Source: Fragilariopsis cylindrus CCMP1102 (lineage: Eukaryota > Bacillariophyta > Bacillariophyceae > Bacillariales > Bacillariaceae). Taken from it: 64,000 bases of DNA. The stretch spans positions 114,754 through 178,753 of the forward strand of contig FMBT01000381.1 in the NCBI GenBank assembly GCA_900095095.1, written 5' to 3'. The notes under the pieces are model-generated. The model saw only the letters and a program-made list of their open reading frames with translations, had not been told where the DNA came from and ran no database searches. Shown one piece after another: positions 43,893 through 54,955 of the stretch (its first letter is position 1; each line of letters opens with the position of its first letter). The position numbers and the translations under genes were made by a program.

Positions 43893-46021
43893 TTAAGAGC
43901 CAATCGCTTGATCTTCCATAGATGCCAGTGCACGAAGCACATGAACTCTTGCAAACTGACGTTGGACCCATCCATTTCTCGGTGAACGGGAATCTATTTG
44001 TTCGGTGCCATCCTCGCCCTCGCCTTCATCATCGTCATCATCAGATTCGATATCGTTAAAGCTAAAGTGTCGACGATTTGCCCTGTGGTATTCATCTTCG
44101 TCCGATGAATCGTCATTGCTGTTTATTTCTTCATCTGACTCAGCTAAATTAGCGTTTTCTTCGTCGTCATCTACTTCCATCCAGATATCATCATCGTCGT
44201 CATCATCGTCATCATCGTCATCATCGTCATCATCATCGTCGTCATCATCGTCGTCATCAGTTCCAAAACAGTCCTCGTTAATCTGTTCGACATCTTTCGA
44301 ACCAGTGGTCCTGTCGGCTAAAACTGCAGCTGTTTGTGTGTTGGCACAAGGTTTTGCATCTTCCTCTTCACTACCGTTCAAGCCGGTAGTCTTACCAGAA
44401 GCCGTTGTTGTAAGACAAGCAGTCTCTCTTGCACGAGGTTTGGCGTCCTCGCTGCGTCTTCCATGGGAACAGTTGCTGCTGCTGCTACTGCTGCTTCATT
44501 TTGCTGCTGCTGCTCAATCAAGACAAGCTGTTTTTTGTTTCTCAACTTTTCGCGTTTTCTTCGGTCCTTCATCGTGACGTTGTTATCGTCGAACCAGTCC
44601 CAACGACACATATTTAAGATATAATAGATCGCTTCATCAGGTAGCATACTGAACGGTGATTCCCATCGTCGTTGGCACATAAAAAGTGCCCTAGATCCAT
44701 CTTGAAAACAATTGCCAAATTTAGGCTGGACTTCGGGATTCCATAATTTGAATACCGTTCCGTAATCTAAGCGACCAACAAATTCACGACGATCTCTCCA
44801 GGCGTTTCCCCAACCCCTATGATACAATATGAATACCATTTATAAATATCGATAAAAGATTTAGATATTTGGACCATACCGATACGATACGATACACAAT
44901 ACGAGAGAGATACAATACGATACATACCAAATAGGATCCTGACCGAAACACGTAGTAGATACGTGAGCACGTCCTGATAAAATTACAAGCTTATCATCCT
45001 CAAAACGTTTATCGGAATCTCCATAATACGAGTTGTCATAAACAATTGCCTTATCGCCTGGTAGCGTCGAATGGATGTACAAAGCACGAAGTTCACCCGG
45101 TCTGATACGAACAGGTTCATTGAAAACAAGCTCCGTATACTGGTGACGTGGACAAGGGTCGTGCCTTTTTTCGTACAACTTGGTCCACGAACTTGGTTTT
45201 AATGGAATTCTATGTTGGGGATTATTATTTGGTGTATCTCCTCCTCCTCCTCCTGTCCTGGTCCTCGCCGGTGAATAAGGCTGAGAACGTTCCGACTGCT
45301 GCGACGTCGCTCATTCATGAGAGTGCCACTGCCACTGCCACTATGAACATTGTTACCGGTGCCGGTAGCACTTCCGAGACGATTGCCATTACCAGGATAG
45401 TTCACATTCCCATCTTCATTACTGATCCAAACAGTGAGGGGACCGAGGCGACCTCTATAACAAGGAATGAAATAAACAGATTAATCAATCAAACAATCAA
45501 TCATTATAAGAAGAAAAACAGATAGAATAAGAATGGAAACATCGATTAGAATTAAATATTTGCAACGATTAAATAACCATGCCTATAGCATAGAACTTAG
45601 TTGGTCTTTTGCACTGTAATAATATCTAATATTTCAAAATCTACGTACCTAACAGATACCGACTTGATGACTAAATGATCAATAGGTAAAAGATCCTTAC
45701 ATTTTATTGGAAACATAATCCCACTTCATTGTATTGATTATTAAACAAGAAAAACGAAACAAAACAAATAAAAAATTAGTTTTTGAACAACATCCATAAT
45801 CAAACAAGGGTGTAACAGATTTTCGATCAAAAAGAAAAAGCGCTTTTTGAACACAGTATAGCGTCACGTCATGAAACGCGTAACGTGTAATGTTTCAGTT
45901 ATGCGATACGATACCACTCTTTAACTCACCAGAATGTATGATCCTCATTATCTTGCGTATCAATTGTTACATTCTCATGGGTTTCATAAGTTGCATTTGT
46001 GGGTCGATTCAAGGCTGCCAT
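43893..46021 (-). CDS. Conserved multi-exon protein with acidic tail, exon joins partly unresolved
   Basis: I recognise no named family. Supported pieces: a first exon 46021-45930 (MAALNRPTNATYE...); an exon region 45454-44928 with GRLGPLTVWIS, VRIRPGELRALYIHS and KAIVYDNSYYGD; an exon from 44816 with GWGNAWRDRREFVGRLDYG and RRWESPFSMLPDEAIYYILN; and an acidic C-terminus ending at 43893 with a run of about 25 Asp. The join 44928/44816 is clean and completes a Trp codon. Other joins are not clean. Joining 45930 to 45454 makes an in-frame TGA, the middle region changes frame near 45300-45370, and the tail changes frame near 44380-44540. Extra introns (for example GTAATGG near 45395) can explain some of these. 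The LPDEAIYYILN segment is F-box-like. Asp codons are mixed GAT/GAC. Confidence 0.55.
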
Positions 46022-46568
46022 CTTTTCAGTCTTTTTATAAGGTTCAATCAATCAGATCAATAATGTTCGCTTGTATAGATGATTGATTCTAGTAGATTAT
46101 TCCACTTCTCTTCTTCTCTAGTTACTTTCCCTCCTAAGTCTGACTATGTTCATGTACTATGTTCAACGTATTCTTTGCTACTGTAATTTATTCTTTTCGA
46201 AATAACTAAAGATTTGAAGAGATTTTCATCACAGAAGAGAAAACCCGCGGCGCATCGTGCAATCATGATGACGAGGCGTCAAATTCAAAGAATTGAAGAA
46301 GGAGAATTCGAGGATTGAGTCGAGCTAGTCGTCTCCTTGATCTAGCGTCCTCGATCCAACGCACGACTGAAATTGTTCTCGGTGATTTATCGAAGAACAA
46401 TTACAAAATGAATCAATCTTTAGAATTCTGTTCTTTTGATCACGTTGACCATAATGATCTAATGCATAGCAAAGGACATTGACCATCATCATTATTTGCA
46501 ATACAAACATTATTATCTTACTGATTAAGACGAAAGCGAGCGTTTTTACATCGAGCAAAAATATACTG
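46022..46568. other. Divergent intergenic region
   Basis: Upstream of the minus-strand acidic-protein gene and the plus-strand serine acetyltransferase. The acetyltransferase ORF stays open to an upstream ATG at 46479, which would add 30 mostly hydrophobic residues, so part of this region may be coding. Confidence 0.5.
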
Positions 46569-48414
46569 ATGACAGAGGAAGAACATTGCAGTACTTGTAA
46601 CAACGAGAATGAAGAATTTTATCTGAAACTGAAAAGCGAAGCGGAAGAGGTGCTACAAAAGGTATGTAGTTGTTTATATGTATGTGTATGTGTATGTGTA
46701 TACATTAGCGAGAGAAAGAGAGAGAGAGAAAGGGATCATGTTCCTCACACTTTTCCAAACTAAATCTTGTTACTGTGCCATAATTCTTAAAATTATTTCT
46801 AAAATCCATATTCAATATTTCTTTTCAACAATTCAATAATATTCAAGGAACCAGAAATGGCTTTTTTGCTACGAGAAAACATTCTATCACCCGACACAAG
46901 AAGTTTCGAGGAGGCTGTTGCACATACTCTTTGTAGTCGACTATTCATTTCATCAGCAGAGAATAACAACACCAAAAATGGTAGTAATAAAAATAGCAAC
47001 GGAAGTAACAGTAATTTCTGTTCCCTAAGGAATCCTGAAACATTCTTTCAATTAACGCTCAAATGTATGCATTCGAAGGTAGTTGAGCATGGATCGACTA
47101 TGGCTGAAGCTATTCGAGCAGATGCTATGGCGGTTCTTGGACGAGATCCAGCGACTGATTCGTTGTTGGAAGTTGTATTATTTGCGAAAGGTTATTCAGC
47201 GTTAGTTGCACATCGTGTCGCGCATCGGTTATGGCTAATGAAACGAAAATTTGCTGCATTATTCGTCCAATCTCAAACCAGTGCTGGTACGTACCGTTCG
47301 TTACCTTCGTTAACTTATTAAACGGTACTGTAGATAATCTATCTGATATCTGACTACTCTTTAATAGTGTAAACAAAATCAGTCACTGACGTTCTTTTTT
47401 CGTTTTTGTTTTAACATACGAATAGCATTCGGTATGGATATTCATCCCCTTGCTCAAATAGGTAAAGGAGTCATGATGGATCATGGAACAGGGGTTGTAA
47501 TTGGAGAAACTGGTACGTAAAAATAGACGATTTATCCAGTCATTCATTCAGTCTATCATTACTTTCTGGTCTAACTGGATTGATTTGATTACATTTTAAA
47601 AAATAATCTACAAAATGAAACATAATTATTCTGTCCTTCTTCGTATCAATGAATGAAAACAAATCAAAGCAACTATCGGAGAGGGTTGTACAATTTTGCA
47701 CGGTGTAACACTGGGTGGTACAGGTAAAGACCACGGAGATAGACATCCAAAAGTTGGAAATAATGTATTGATTGGGGCTGGTTCTACTCTGTTGGGGAAA
47801 ATTCGAATTGGGGATTGCGCCAAGATCGGTGCAGCAAGTGTTCTCCTTCGTGATATTCCAGCCCATGCAACCGCTGTGGGTAGTCCGGCAAGAATAGTTG
47901 GAAGAGCAACTGAGATTAATCCCGGGAAAGAAGTTGATATTGACCTTCACCAAGTAAGCAAATTAGGAAGAACGGCAAGCGACAGTTCTTCTGATACCAC
48001 CGTCACGGCTAGTCTTACGGATATTTCTTCCATCATTTCTGGTTTATACATTTCGGATGGAGACGAGATATCAGATAGTTGTCGTGCGTTTATAATAATT
48101 CGTCAACAGATGGCCAAGATTTGTTCTGCCCGTATGTCGAGTTTTACAAGATTGCCGAAACTGCACCTAATGGATCGGTTACAATCCTCACTTTGACCGA
48201 TATTTTACTGCCAGAAGGTGTTCCACGGTGTCTAATTAATGCAAGCTTCTTTGAGCTTGATCATTTTGGAAAAGGTTACATCCGAACGAAGAGTTTCGTA
48301 AAAGATGCACCATCTATCATAAGTAGAGTTTGTGTTATTCCAATTGAAAAAGTCGCTGATCTTGTCATGAAATTCAAAAATCAGGAAGAAGAAGCTCGAA
48401 CAATTGCTGAATAG
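46569..48414 (+). CDS. Serine O-acetyltransferase with extra C-terminal domain
   Basis: Makes O-acetylserine from serine and acetyl-CoA, the committed step to cysteine. Five exons: 46569-46661, 46848-47286, 47426-47512, 47670-47953 and 48079-48414, giving 412 residues. All introns have GT-AG ends and the phases agree. The helical N-terminal domain has [20 protein letters not shown] and [12 protein letters not shown]. The left-handed beta-helix follows with [29 protein letters not shown] and [20 protein letters not shown], which contains the catalytic His/Asp region. Plant and bacterial enzymes end soon after the GSPARIVG turn. Here the last exon adds about 110 residues including [17 protein letters not shown], which resembles a degenerate EF-hand. 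Exon 4 can also be read through its donor to another stop, so a shorter isoform is possible. No plastid presequence is seen with this start. Confidence 0.88.
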
Positions 48415-49748
48415 TAGTATCCTATTTTTCATAGTCAATTTTATTCTAGACTTTCTTCTTAGATGAGTCTGATCTGTTTTTGGTCAGATAGCTTCAAAAT
48501 TATATATTTGGGTGAACTTTTGTATTGTTGCTTAGTTTTCAGATGCGGTGTTTTTGCTGGGGTGTTCTCTGATTTTTGCTGGCTACAGATGTTTGAACTT
48601 TTCCAAGACTTTATGCAGATACCCCTTACTTGTTAATTCTTCCTCTTTTTTTGTCATAGTTGAAGTATAGCAGATCAATTCCGATGTATTCAAATCCTAT
48701 CTATGGGGTAGTGAGATTGTTTCAGATGCAATGTATATTCCTTATTTTCTTCTGTCAGCAGCACTCATCCCTGTGATATTACCATAGGTCCTACACAGCA
48801 TATTTGTCAGTAAATACTGCTTCTCCTTCCTACATGGCCTCCTCAATCACATCAACCACAACCACAATGGCAAAATAATGTCCATACACTTTGATCACTG
48901 GTGCTGCAGGAGAAGTAACTTTCTATCCATAGTTCTGATAAACTTGGTTGTCCAGTGCTGCCAGGTCCTTGAGCATCTAATGTTATAATTTTTCAAGTTT
49001 TGGCAGGGTTTCCTCATAATATATAAGGGTGTTTGTGGATATCCTACTTAGCCTCCTGAAGTTTGTGTCCCGTACACAGAAACTGCGCCACATACATAGA
49101 TTCCCATCCAAGGCTGCCAAATAGAGCTTTTTCGTCACCATTGAAATCATTCATGCAATCGATGGAGTAATAATTCTTTTCCTGCTAGATAAAATTAGAT
49201 CTGTAATGATCAACTATTATCATAAGCATAATAGCCAATTCAAAAATCCAGTCATACATACACAGTACAATGTACATAGGAATCTAGCTTGAGAATCTAT
49301 ACATTAGAAAAGTTGAGTCCACTCGATTTTTGACGGCTTGCGTGAAAAATGAAGCGCAAGGGGGTGCAAGTTTCTACATTGACACTTAACGTTTTTTATG
49401 TGATGTCATAAATTCTCACGTCGCCAAGTTTATTTTATGTTACGATGCTTGACACTTCCGCGACTCACCTCTCACTATTGACACATACATGACGTTAGTA
49501 GTCACAAAAGAAGTCACGTCACAAAACAAAACAAAACAAAACAATACAAGTCTCAACAAATAAGTATCAAAAGACAAGTTAAGCACCATACAATACCCTT
49601 CTATCTTCATGCATTCCCTGATCTTATAATATCTCACGTCTATCATTCTGCATACTGATACTTCCCCCTACCGTGTGCGAAGAAATAGTCTCGACTTTTA
49701 ACAACGAAACTATTTTCAATACACAAGTAAACTACAATACCAAGTGAC
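48415..49748. other. Intergenic, no gene seen
   Basis: No coding region is supported. A short (AAAAC)n tract lies at 49525-49546. Repeated TTTTTGCTGG-like words near 48545-48590 hint at degraded repetitive DNA but no ends can be defined. Confidence 0.5.
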
Positions 49749-51088
49749 ATGCGTTTTTCCTGGTGGATCGTGTTTATATTCTTTCTTTTATTCTTGATGG
49801 TTGTGAATGCCTTCATATTTTGAATTCAAAGTCCTCAGTTTCGTCTCAAAAAAGAGGTATATATCCATTTGCACTTCACGTATCATCTTCTCCGCTATAC
49901 TATCAAGATGCACGACAAGATGTAGTTTCGGATTATCGAGAGCATAACAACGACGTTAAAAGTAAACCATCATCAGTCCAAAAATCATACAATTTAGATG
50001 ATTCTCCCTCTTCTACCGTATCAATACCTCTGATCAACTCTATTTGTATAAATCAAGTTATGTTATTGCTACTTGCTACGTCTGTTGCTTTTATAGCTAA
50101 TCCCTGGGATATATCGAGTCTACATTGGAATGAGATGCAAGATTTTCACTCGTTATTTGATTGGCAACCGTCATGGCTCCGCTTCGCAGAAGGTATTCTT
50201 GCTACAATACCGATGGTTGCCGTAATGCGTGGTATTGAAGCTTCAGACAAAAGGGCCGCTTCACATGTCAACTTCGGTACTACTAACGTAGTGATTAGCC
50301 TCTTTGGTCGAAGAAAGTCGACAATGGAGCCTACAGCGTCAGCATCGTTTCAGGTAATGGTACTATCTACAATGATTGCTATTTCCTCAGGAATTTCTGA
50401 AGAAGTCATTTTCCGGGGATACATACCGACAGCCCTTTCTAGTATGACACACTCGCTTCCCTTGGCTTTCTTAGGACAGGCTTTATTTTTTGCTGGTGGG
50501 CACATCTCTAAGAATGCACAACCTGGAGAAAATCAATTGAATGGATCATTTCAGTTATTCAATGGACTATGGTATGGCGTCGTCTACCTATCAACTGGTG
50601 GAGACATCCTGCCTTGTATCATTGCTCATATGCTATACGAAATGCATGTTCTCATGGAGACGTGGACATCCATCAATAACCAAATGGATTACACTCAAGA
50701 GTCTTCTATGAAATTTCTTGCTGAAGAAGAAAAGAGTGCAAAAGAACGACTTAAAATACAAGCAGGGGTAACTCTTGACACAGAAACAGTCAACTTTGCT
50801 AGACATTTTTTCTATGCCTTTGATAATGACCATGCTGGTCGCTTGTCCATATCTAATTGTCAACGAGCAGTTAGTTACGCTTTCATGAACGAGAATGCAC
50901 CTAAGCCCGAGGTAGTAGTAGATTTGTTTAATCAAGTGAGAGAAACACGAGATTCAGCTGAAGGAATAGAAGATAACTGCCATACTACTACTACTACGGC
51001 AACACAATCTGAAGATAGACTAAATTTCTCCGAATTTCTTCATCTATTGTTTGTTCTTCGATCAAATTCTCGGGGATTAAGTAGTTGA
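49749..51088 (+). CDS. CPBP (CAAX-like) intramembrane protease with EF-hand-like tail
   Basis: A membrane metalloprotease of the CPBP/Rce1 family. Motif 1 is EEVIFRGYIPTAL (E-E-x-x-x-R), motif 2 is the F-x-x-x-H in FFAGGHIS, and the later motif is in CIIAHMLYEMHV, within several hydrophobic helices. The last 130 residues contain AFDNDHAGRLSISNCQRAV, an EF-hand-like loop with D-x-D and G but Asn at position 12, and a second looser copy ending RLNFSEFLHLLF. The main ORF (from 49763) has no ATG for about its first 100 residues. In another frame the ATG at 49749 encodes a perfect signal peptide ending VVNAFIF, a plastid-type motif, and stops at once. One missing base near 49820 would join the two frames. 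The likely protein is a plastid membrane protease of about 445 residues. Confidence 0.75.
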
Positions 51089-51405
51089 TATAGTAATAAA
51101 TTGCACAACACAACATTGTATTCATGGTGGATGCGACAATTCTGGACAAAATAACCATTGTTTTTGAATAGCTGCATAAAAGTTTTCCATTTTTCTTACA
51201 GACAGATGATTTATAAATGAATTCCCTCTAGTCAAATAGGATAAATGTTTTATCGCGTTACTCGTTTGTGTTCTTTAACCCATGTTAATACAGTTAAATG
51301 TTCGGCTAGAATAAAGCAGCCCCCGTCTATAAACTTTGTATGTGCTTTTAAAGTGCTCGCTTTGAACAAAAGACCTTTGTGGAGCAGGAGACTCACTTTT
51401 CTAGC
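51089..51405. other. Convergent intergenic region
   Basis: 3' flanks of the CPBP protease gene and the following minus-strand gene. Nothing recognised. Confidence 0.5.
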
Positions 51406-53411
51406 TTAAAGTTGTTGTAAATTATTTGGAAGCCAGCCCCGCCATGCATGAATATCATTAGTTGTAATATAATAATAATTGTTATATTTCCTTTTCGGTA
51501 GTATCAGGTGATGCCTCGAATGTTGTTGCTCCTGAGAAGATTCGGGTGTAGTTTTCGTCTTGGAATTATCTCGTCGTTTTTGCTTAATATTTGATTCAAT
51601 TTCTATTTCTATTTCTTCTTGAACGCTATGCTGTTCAATGAGGTCCAGGTGTTCACATAAGTGTCTTGCATTTGCTCGTTTTGTTGGATGATTTAGCATT
51701 GTACGCAAACGCTTTTTTGCGTTTTGAATATGCGTCTTGTAGTAGCATCGGATTCTATCCCGTAGACTTTTATCTTCCTCAAACATATTGGCGAATTTCC
51801 ATTTTCTAGCTTCTGCAACGCCTCTGACAACGAGGACCATGTAGTTATTGAAAGCCTGCTGCTGTGCGGATTGACATTTTTTGGTAGAAAGTTCATAATA
51901 CTCGCCATATTTTTCTTTAATACGGTCTCCAGTGGAGGGTAGTGGGCCTTTAAAATAAGAGAGATAATAGAAAGGAAATACCAAAATTTGTGTGAGACGG
52001 TTTATTTATTTACTCATTCATTGATTCATTCGTACTATTCGTTTCTCCTGCAGCTGGACACAAACTAACTTTACTTACCCAAAAAAATCCTTCTTGTATT
52101 ACGTGTCCCTTGCCTGGTAGATTTTCGGGCTTACTTCTTGGATTTTCTCGTTTTAGAGCCATGCTCAGTAACAATTTTTTTGCAATAGAGGGATCTGCGA
52201 TGGTTCGTTCGGCAATCATTGCAGCTTTCTTCGCAATGGCTTGCGCTTTTTTGTTTTCGTTTTCTTGTTTCTCTCTTCGTAACTTTTCTTTCTCTTTCTG
52301 CGTCTCAGTCTTGCGCTTTTTAGATGCATATGCTTTTATTGATAACGACGGACTTGCAATTTTGGGAGTATTAGTGCGCTTTCGAGTTGATGGATCGCGT
52401 TTCGTAGTAGTAGATTCCGCTATTGCTGGTACATTACTGAATAAATGTAATGGATTATCACTTGGAGACGAGGATTGCCAGAGCACAGGCATTCCCCCCG
52501 CCACCTTCTACTATTTCTTCTTGCTCTGTTACCTTTGCAATTGCATCCAATAGGGAACCAAATCCTTCGCTTTCGCGGATCTGTGCATCGGTCGGTGATG
52601 TGTTTACTTGTATTGCTGTAATTCCTCCGCCAATTGGTGACGAATTTGAAGCGCGGATGGAAGTAAGTTTATCTGCTTCGTTACTTCCAACTTGTGTGAG
52701 AAGTTCGAGACCAGAAAGTTGCAGCTTTTCCGCTTCCTGCTTCGGTGGTTGATATGATATAGTTCATGATCGAGAGGCGATTTTTTGAATTCTGTTTGAA
52801 TATTTTTTTCTTCAGATATTTTAGGAGAGGTATCATGTTGTTGATCACTTTCTTCAAGTTGTTTTGCTCCGCCTCCGTTCAAAGGCAAAGATTCGTTGGT
52901 AGTATCCAACTGAGCAACTTGCTGTTCTTCTTCTTCTTTTTTTCTTCTTTTCTTCTTGAGTCTGTGACAACAACCCAAGCCGTTTTGCCATGCCAATCGA
53001 CGATTCTGGTTGCGTCTCTTGTGAAAGTTCGATATCGCTCAAATAGCCTGTTTCAATGACGAGCTCTTGCGAAAGCATGGATTGAGATCCTGCCACCTCG
53101 TTCAAAGACCCGTCTTGATCAAGGGAACGGATATGGTGATCTGTTTGACTCAAATGTCGTTGATCATCAGACGACGAGAAATCGTCGTCATTGTTATTTT
53201 CGAATTTAGATTCTGGACTGGAGGCTTCGGTCGTAACAGTCGTTGGGGTTCGAACTTGACGATTATTGTTATTGTTACAGGCCCAGAGTAAACCATTAAT
53301 GCCATCTACCGCCATAATATCATCACCACCTTTGTTATCCCTGAACGAACCGACTTTAATTGTTTCACTGATAGTGTTTCCCCCCATTATTTTTATACTT
53401 GTCCTTCGCAA
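51406..53411 (-). CDS. Unrecognised basic/acidic low-complexity protein, frame interrupted
   Basis: I do not recognise this gene. Coding-like segments on the minus strand follow one another but in different frames. They are 53411-52945 (MGGNTISETIKVG..., acidic and Asn-rich), 52940-52770 (QLDTTNESLPLNGGGAKQLE), 52765-52500 (LQLSGLELLTQVGSNEADKL), 52498-52088 (VLWQSSSPSDNPLHLFSN, then a Lys/Glu helix), and after an intron 51945-51406. The last part is the best: KEKYGEYYELSTKKCQSAQQ and KRLRTMLNHPTKRANARHLC suggest a conserved helical domain. Three of the breaks coincide with homopolymers: T7 at 52937-52943, C6 at 52494-52499, and A7 at 52081-52087, which abuts the splice donor. Either the gene is decaying, or the assembly has small errors, or there are introns I could not place. 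A nuclear role would be a guess. Confidence 0.45.
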
Positions 53412-54364
53412 TGCGGCTGTTGAATTTGAGTTCCTTGTGAAGTTAGTTTGTTGAGATCAGCACGATTTATATGAGGATCAAGGCGGAAGACACTGCATAC
53501 AAAAGCAGCTGAAATCAAAAAACAACGCGTTGTTCCGCTGTGAAAAAAATTGGCTCGGTGTGAAGTATTTTACGTGCTAGAATGTACTAGCTATTTTCGC
53601 TAGCTAATTTACGATCCCTTGGTAGCATTTATTTCTTCTTCTGATTTTGACTCACTCGACTGAGTTATAGGAGTACACGCACAGTTAAATATTTTAGAAA
53701 AATCATATCCCCTCAGCTATCACCAATATAATTTAGGATATTATTATTCATGTTTTTGCAGTACAGTACTGTACAGTACTACAATTGAACAGAAGTGAGT
53801 TAGTATCAGAAAATTCATCTACTTCATTCCTAAGTAGTAGATTGGTGGGAATCAACAGTAATGGTAGCGCATGCTATGCTACAGCAGAGTAGAAGAAACT
53901 CATAATGTTGGCATAGAACAATATAATAAGATGAAAATTTCTGGGCACAGTCAACAATTGAGTACAAAGGTTGATCTCCTAGTCAATGTTGGTATCATTT
54001 TCTGTGATCAAAATAGAAGACAACGGTGTTACTATGCACATTCTAATTTTAGGATAATTTTCCTTTGTTAGCTACAGTAGATTGTTCCGACGGGGATGGG
54101 GAAGTTCAGCAAATTTTGTTCAATTTTCTCTTGCTTTGTGCAACAAGATTTTTACTCCGATGAGTCGAATCGAATCAATCGAGTACGTGTCGCAAACCTC
54201 AAGAATAGCAAAGATCACGTTGACTGTTTTCGATCATGTCATCGATCCGATGCTGCTGTTCGATAACGTTACTGTCGTCCCCAGTCCCCAATATTATCAT
54301 TACATACTAGTACACAATACACCAGATAGGGAAAATAGTATCCATTCTACGCATTTTTTGAACC
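53412..54364. other. Divergent intergenic region
   Basis: No coding region is supported; short open frames at 53871-54071 and 54082-54495 lack features. A 22-bp palindromic cluster built on AGTACTGTAC lies at 53760-53782. Confidence 0.5.
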
Positions 54365-54955
54365 ATGAAGTACTCTACAAGTCTCGCAGTATTATTGGCT
54401 GTAATGCCATCATCAGTCTACTCTTTTACTGCACCTACAAATACCAATTCATGCCAAAGTACAAGAAGTTGTTCGCATGTTTCACTCTCGGCTAATCGAC
54501 GCGAGATTTTGGAGACTGCCGTAGCATCAGCGGCTGGAATAGCTTCCTTCTTTGTACTTGCTCCTCCTCAGGAAGCGATGGCAGAAGCGCGTCCTATGTA
54601 CCTTTCGGAACCGACCGATGAATTTAAGGAGAACGAAGCTAAAGGGATGGCATTCAAACGTGAACAACTCGCGGTGAAAAAGGAATTCAATGCCGCTCTG
54701 GACACATTTCTAAATGAAGCTAATGACTCAGATGCGTTAGTTAAAGATCTAAAAGACTTACAAAACCTAATTGTCAAGGCGGCAGGCCTTCCATTGGGTA
54801 TCAAAAAGGATGATCTTTTCAAGCAGATCCGATCCAAAAAAGGCAAAGGATTCTGGCCGGTACCTGCCGAAGTTGCCTATCAGAGTTTGATCGGAGAGAT
54901 CAGATTTCAACAAAGTCCCAATCTAGACAAAGAAAATGGAAATCCATACCAGTAA
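54365..54955 (+). CDS. Psb31-like photosystem II extrinsic protein
   Basis: A 196-residue single-exon protein with a tripartite address. First comes a signal peptide (MKYSTSLAVLLAVMPSSVYS). Next is the plastid motif SFTAP and a Ser-rich transit part. Then a thylakoid transfer signal with a twin Arg (NRREILETAVASAAG), a hydrophobic core and the cleavage site EAMAEA gives a mature lumenal protein of about 120 residues. The mature part is all-helical: FKREQLAVKKEFNAALDTFL, ALVKDLKDLQNLIVKAAGLP and EVAYQSLIGEIRFQQSPN. The fold and the KGFWP...QQSPN ending fit Psb31, the extra extrinsic subunit of diatom photosystem II, a four-helix bundle that supports oxygen evolution. PsbQ' is the main alternative. 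Assignment is from recall of the family, not from a search. Confidence 0.65.
   Translation: MKYSTSLAVLLAVMPSSVYSFTAPTNTNSCQSTRSCSHVSLSANRREILETAVASAAGIASFFVLAPPQEAMAEARPMYLSEPTDEFKENEAKGMAFKREQLAVKKEFNAALDTFLNEANDSDALVKDLKDLQNLIVKAAGLPLGIKKDDLFKQIRSKKGKGFWPVPAEVAYQSLIGEIRFQQSPNLDKENGNPYQ

Noticed and set aside
44005-44577. Plus-strand Ser-rich ORF
   Set aside because: Reverse complement of the Asp/Glu-rich tail of the minus-strand gene.
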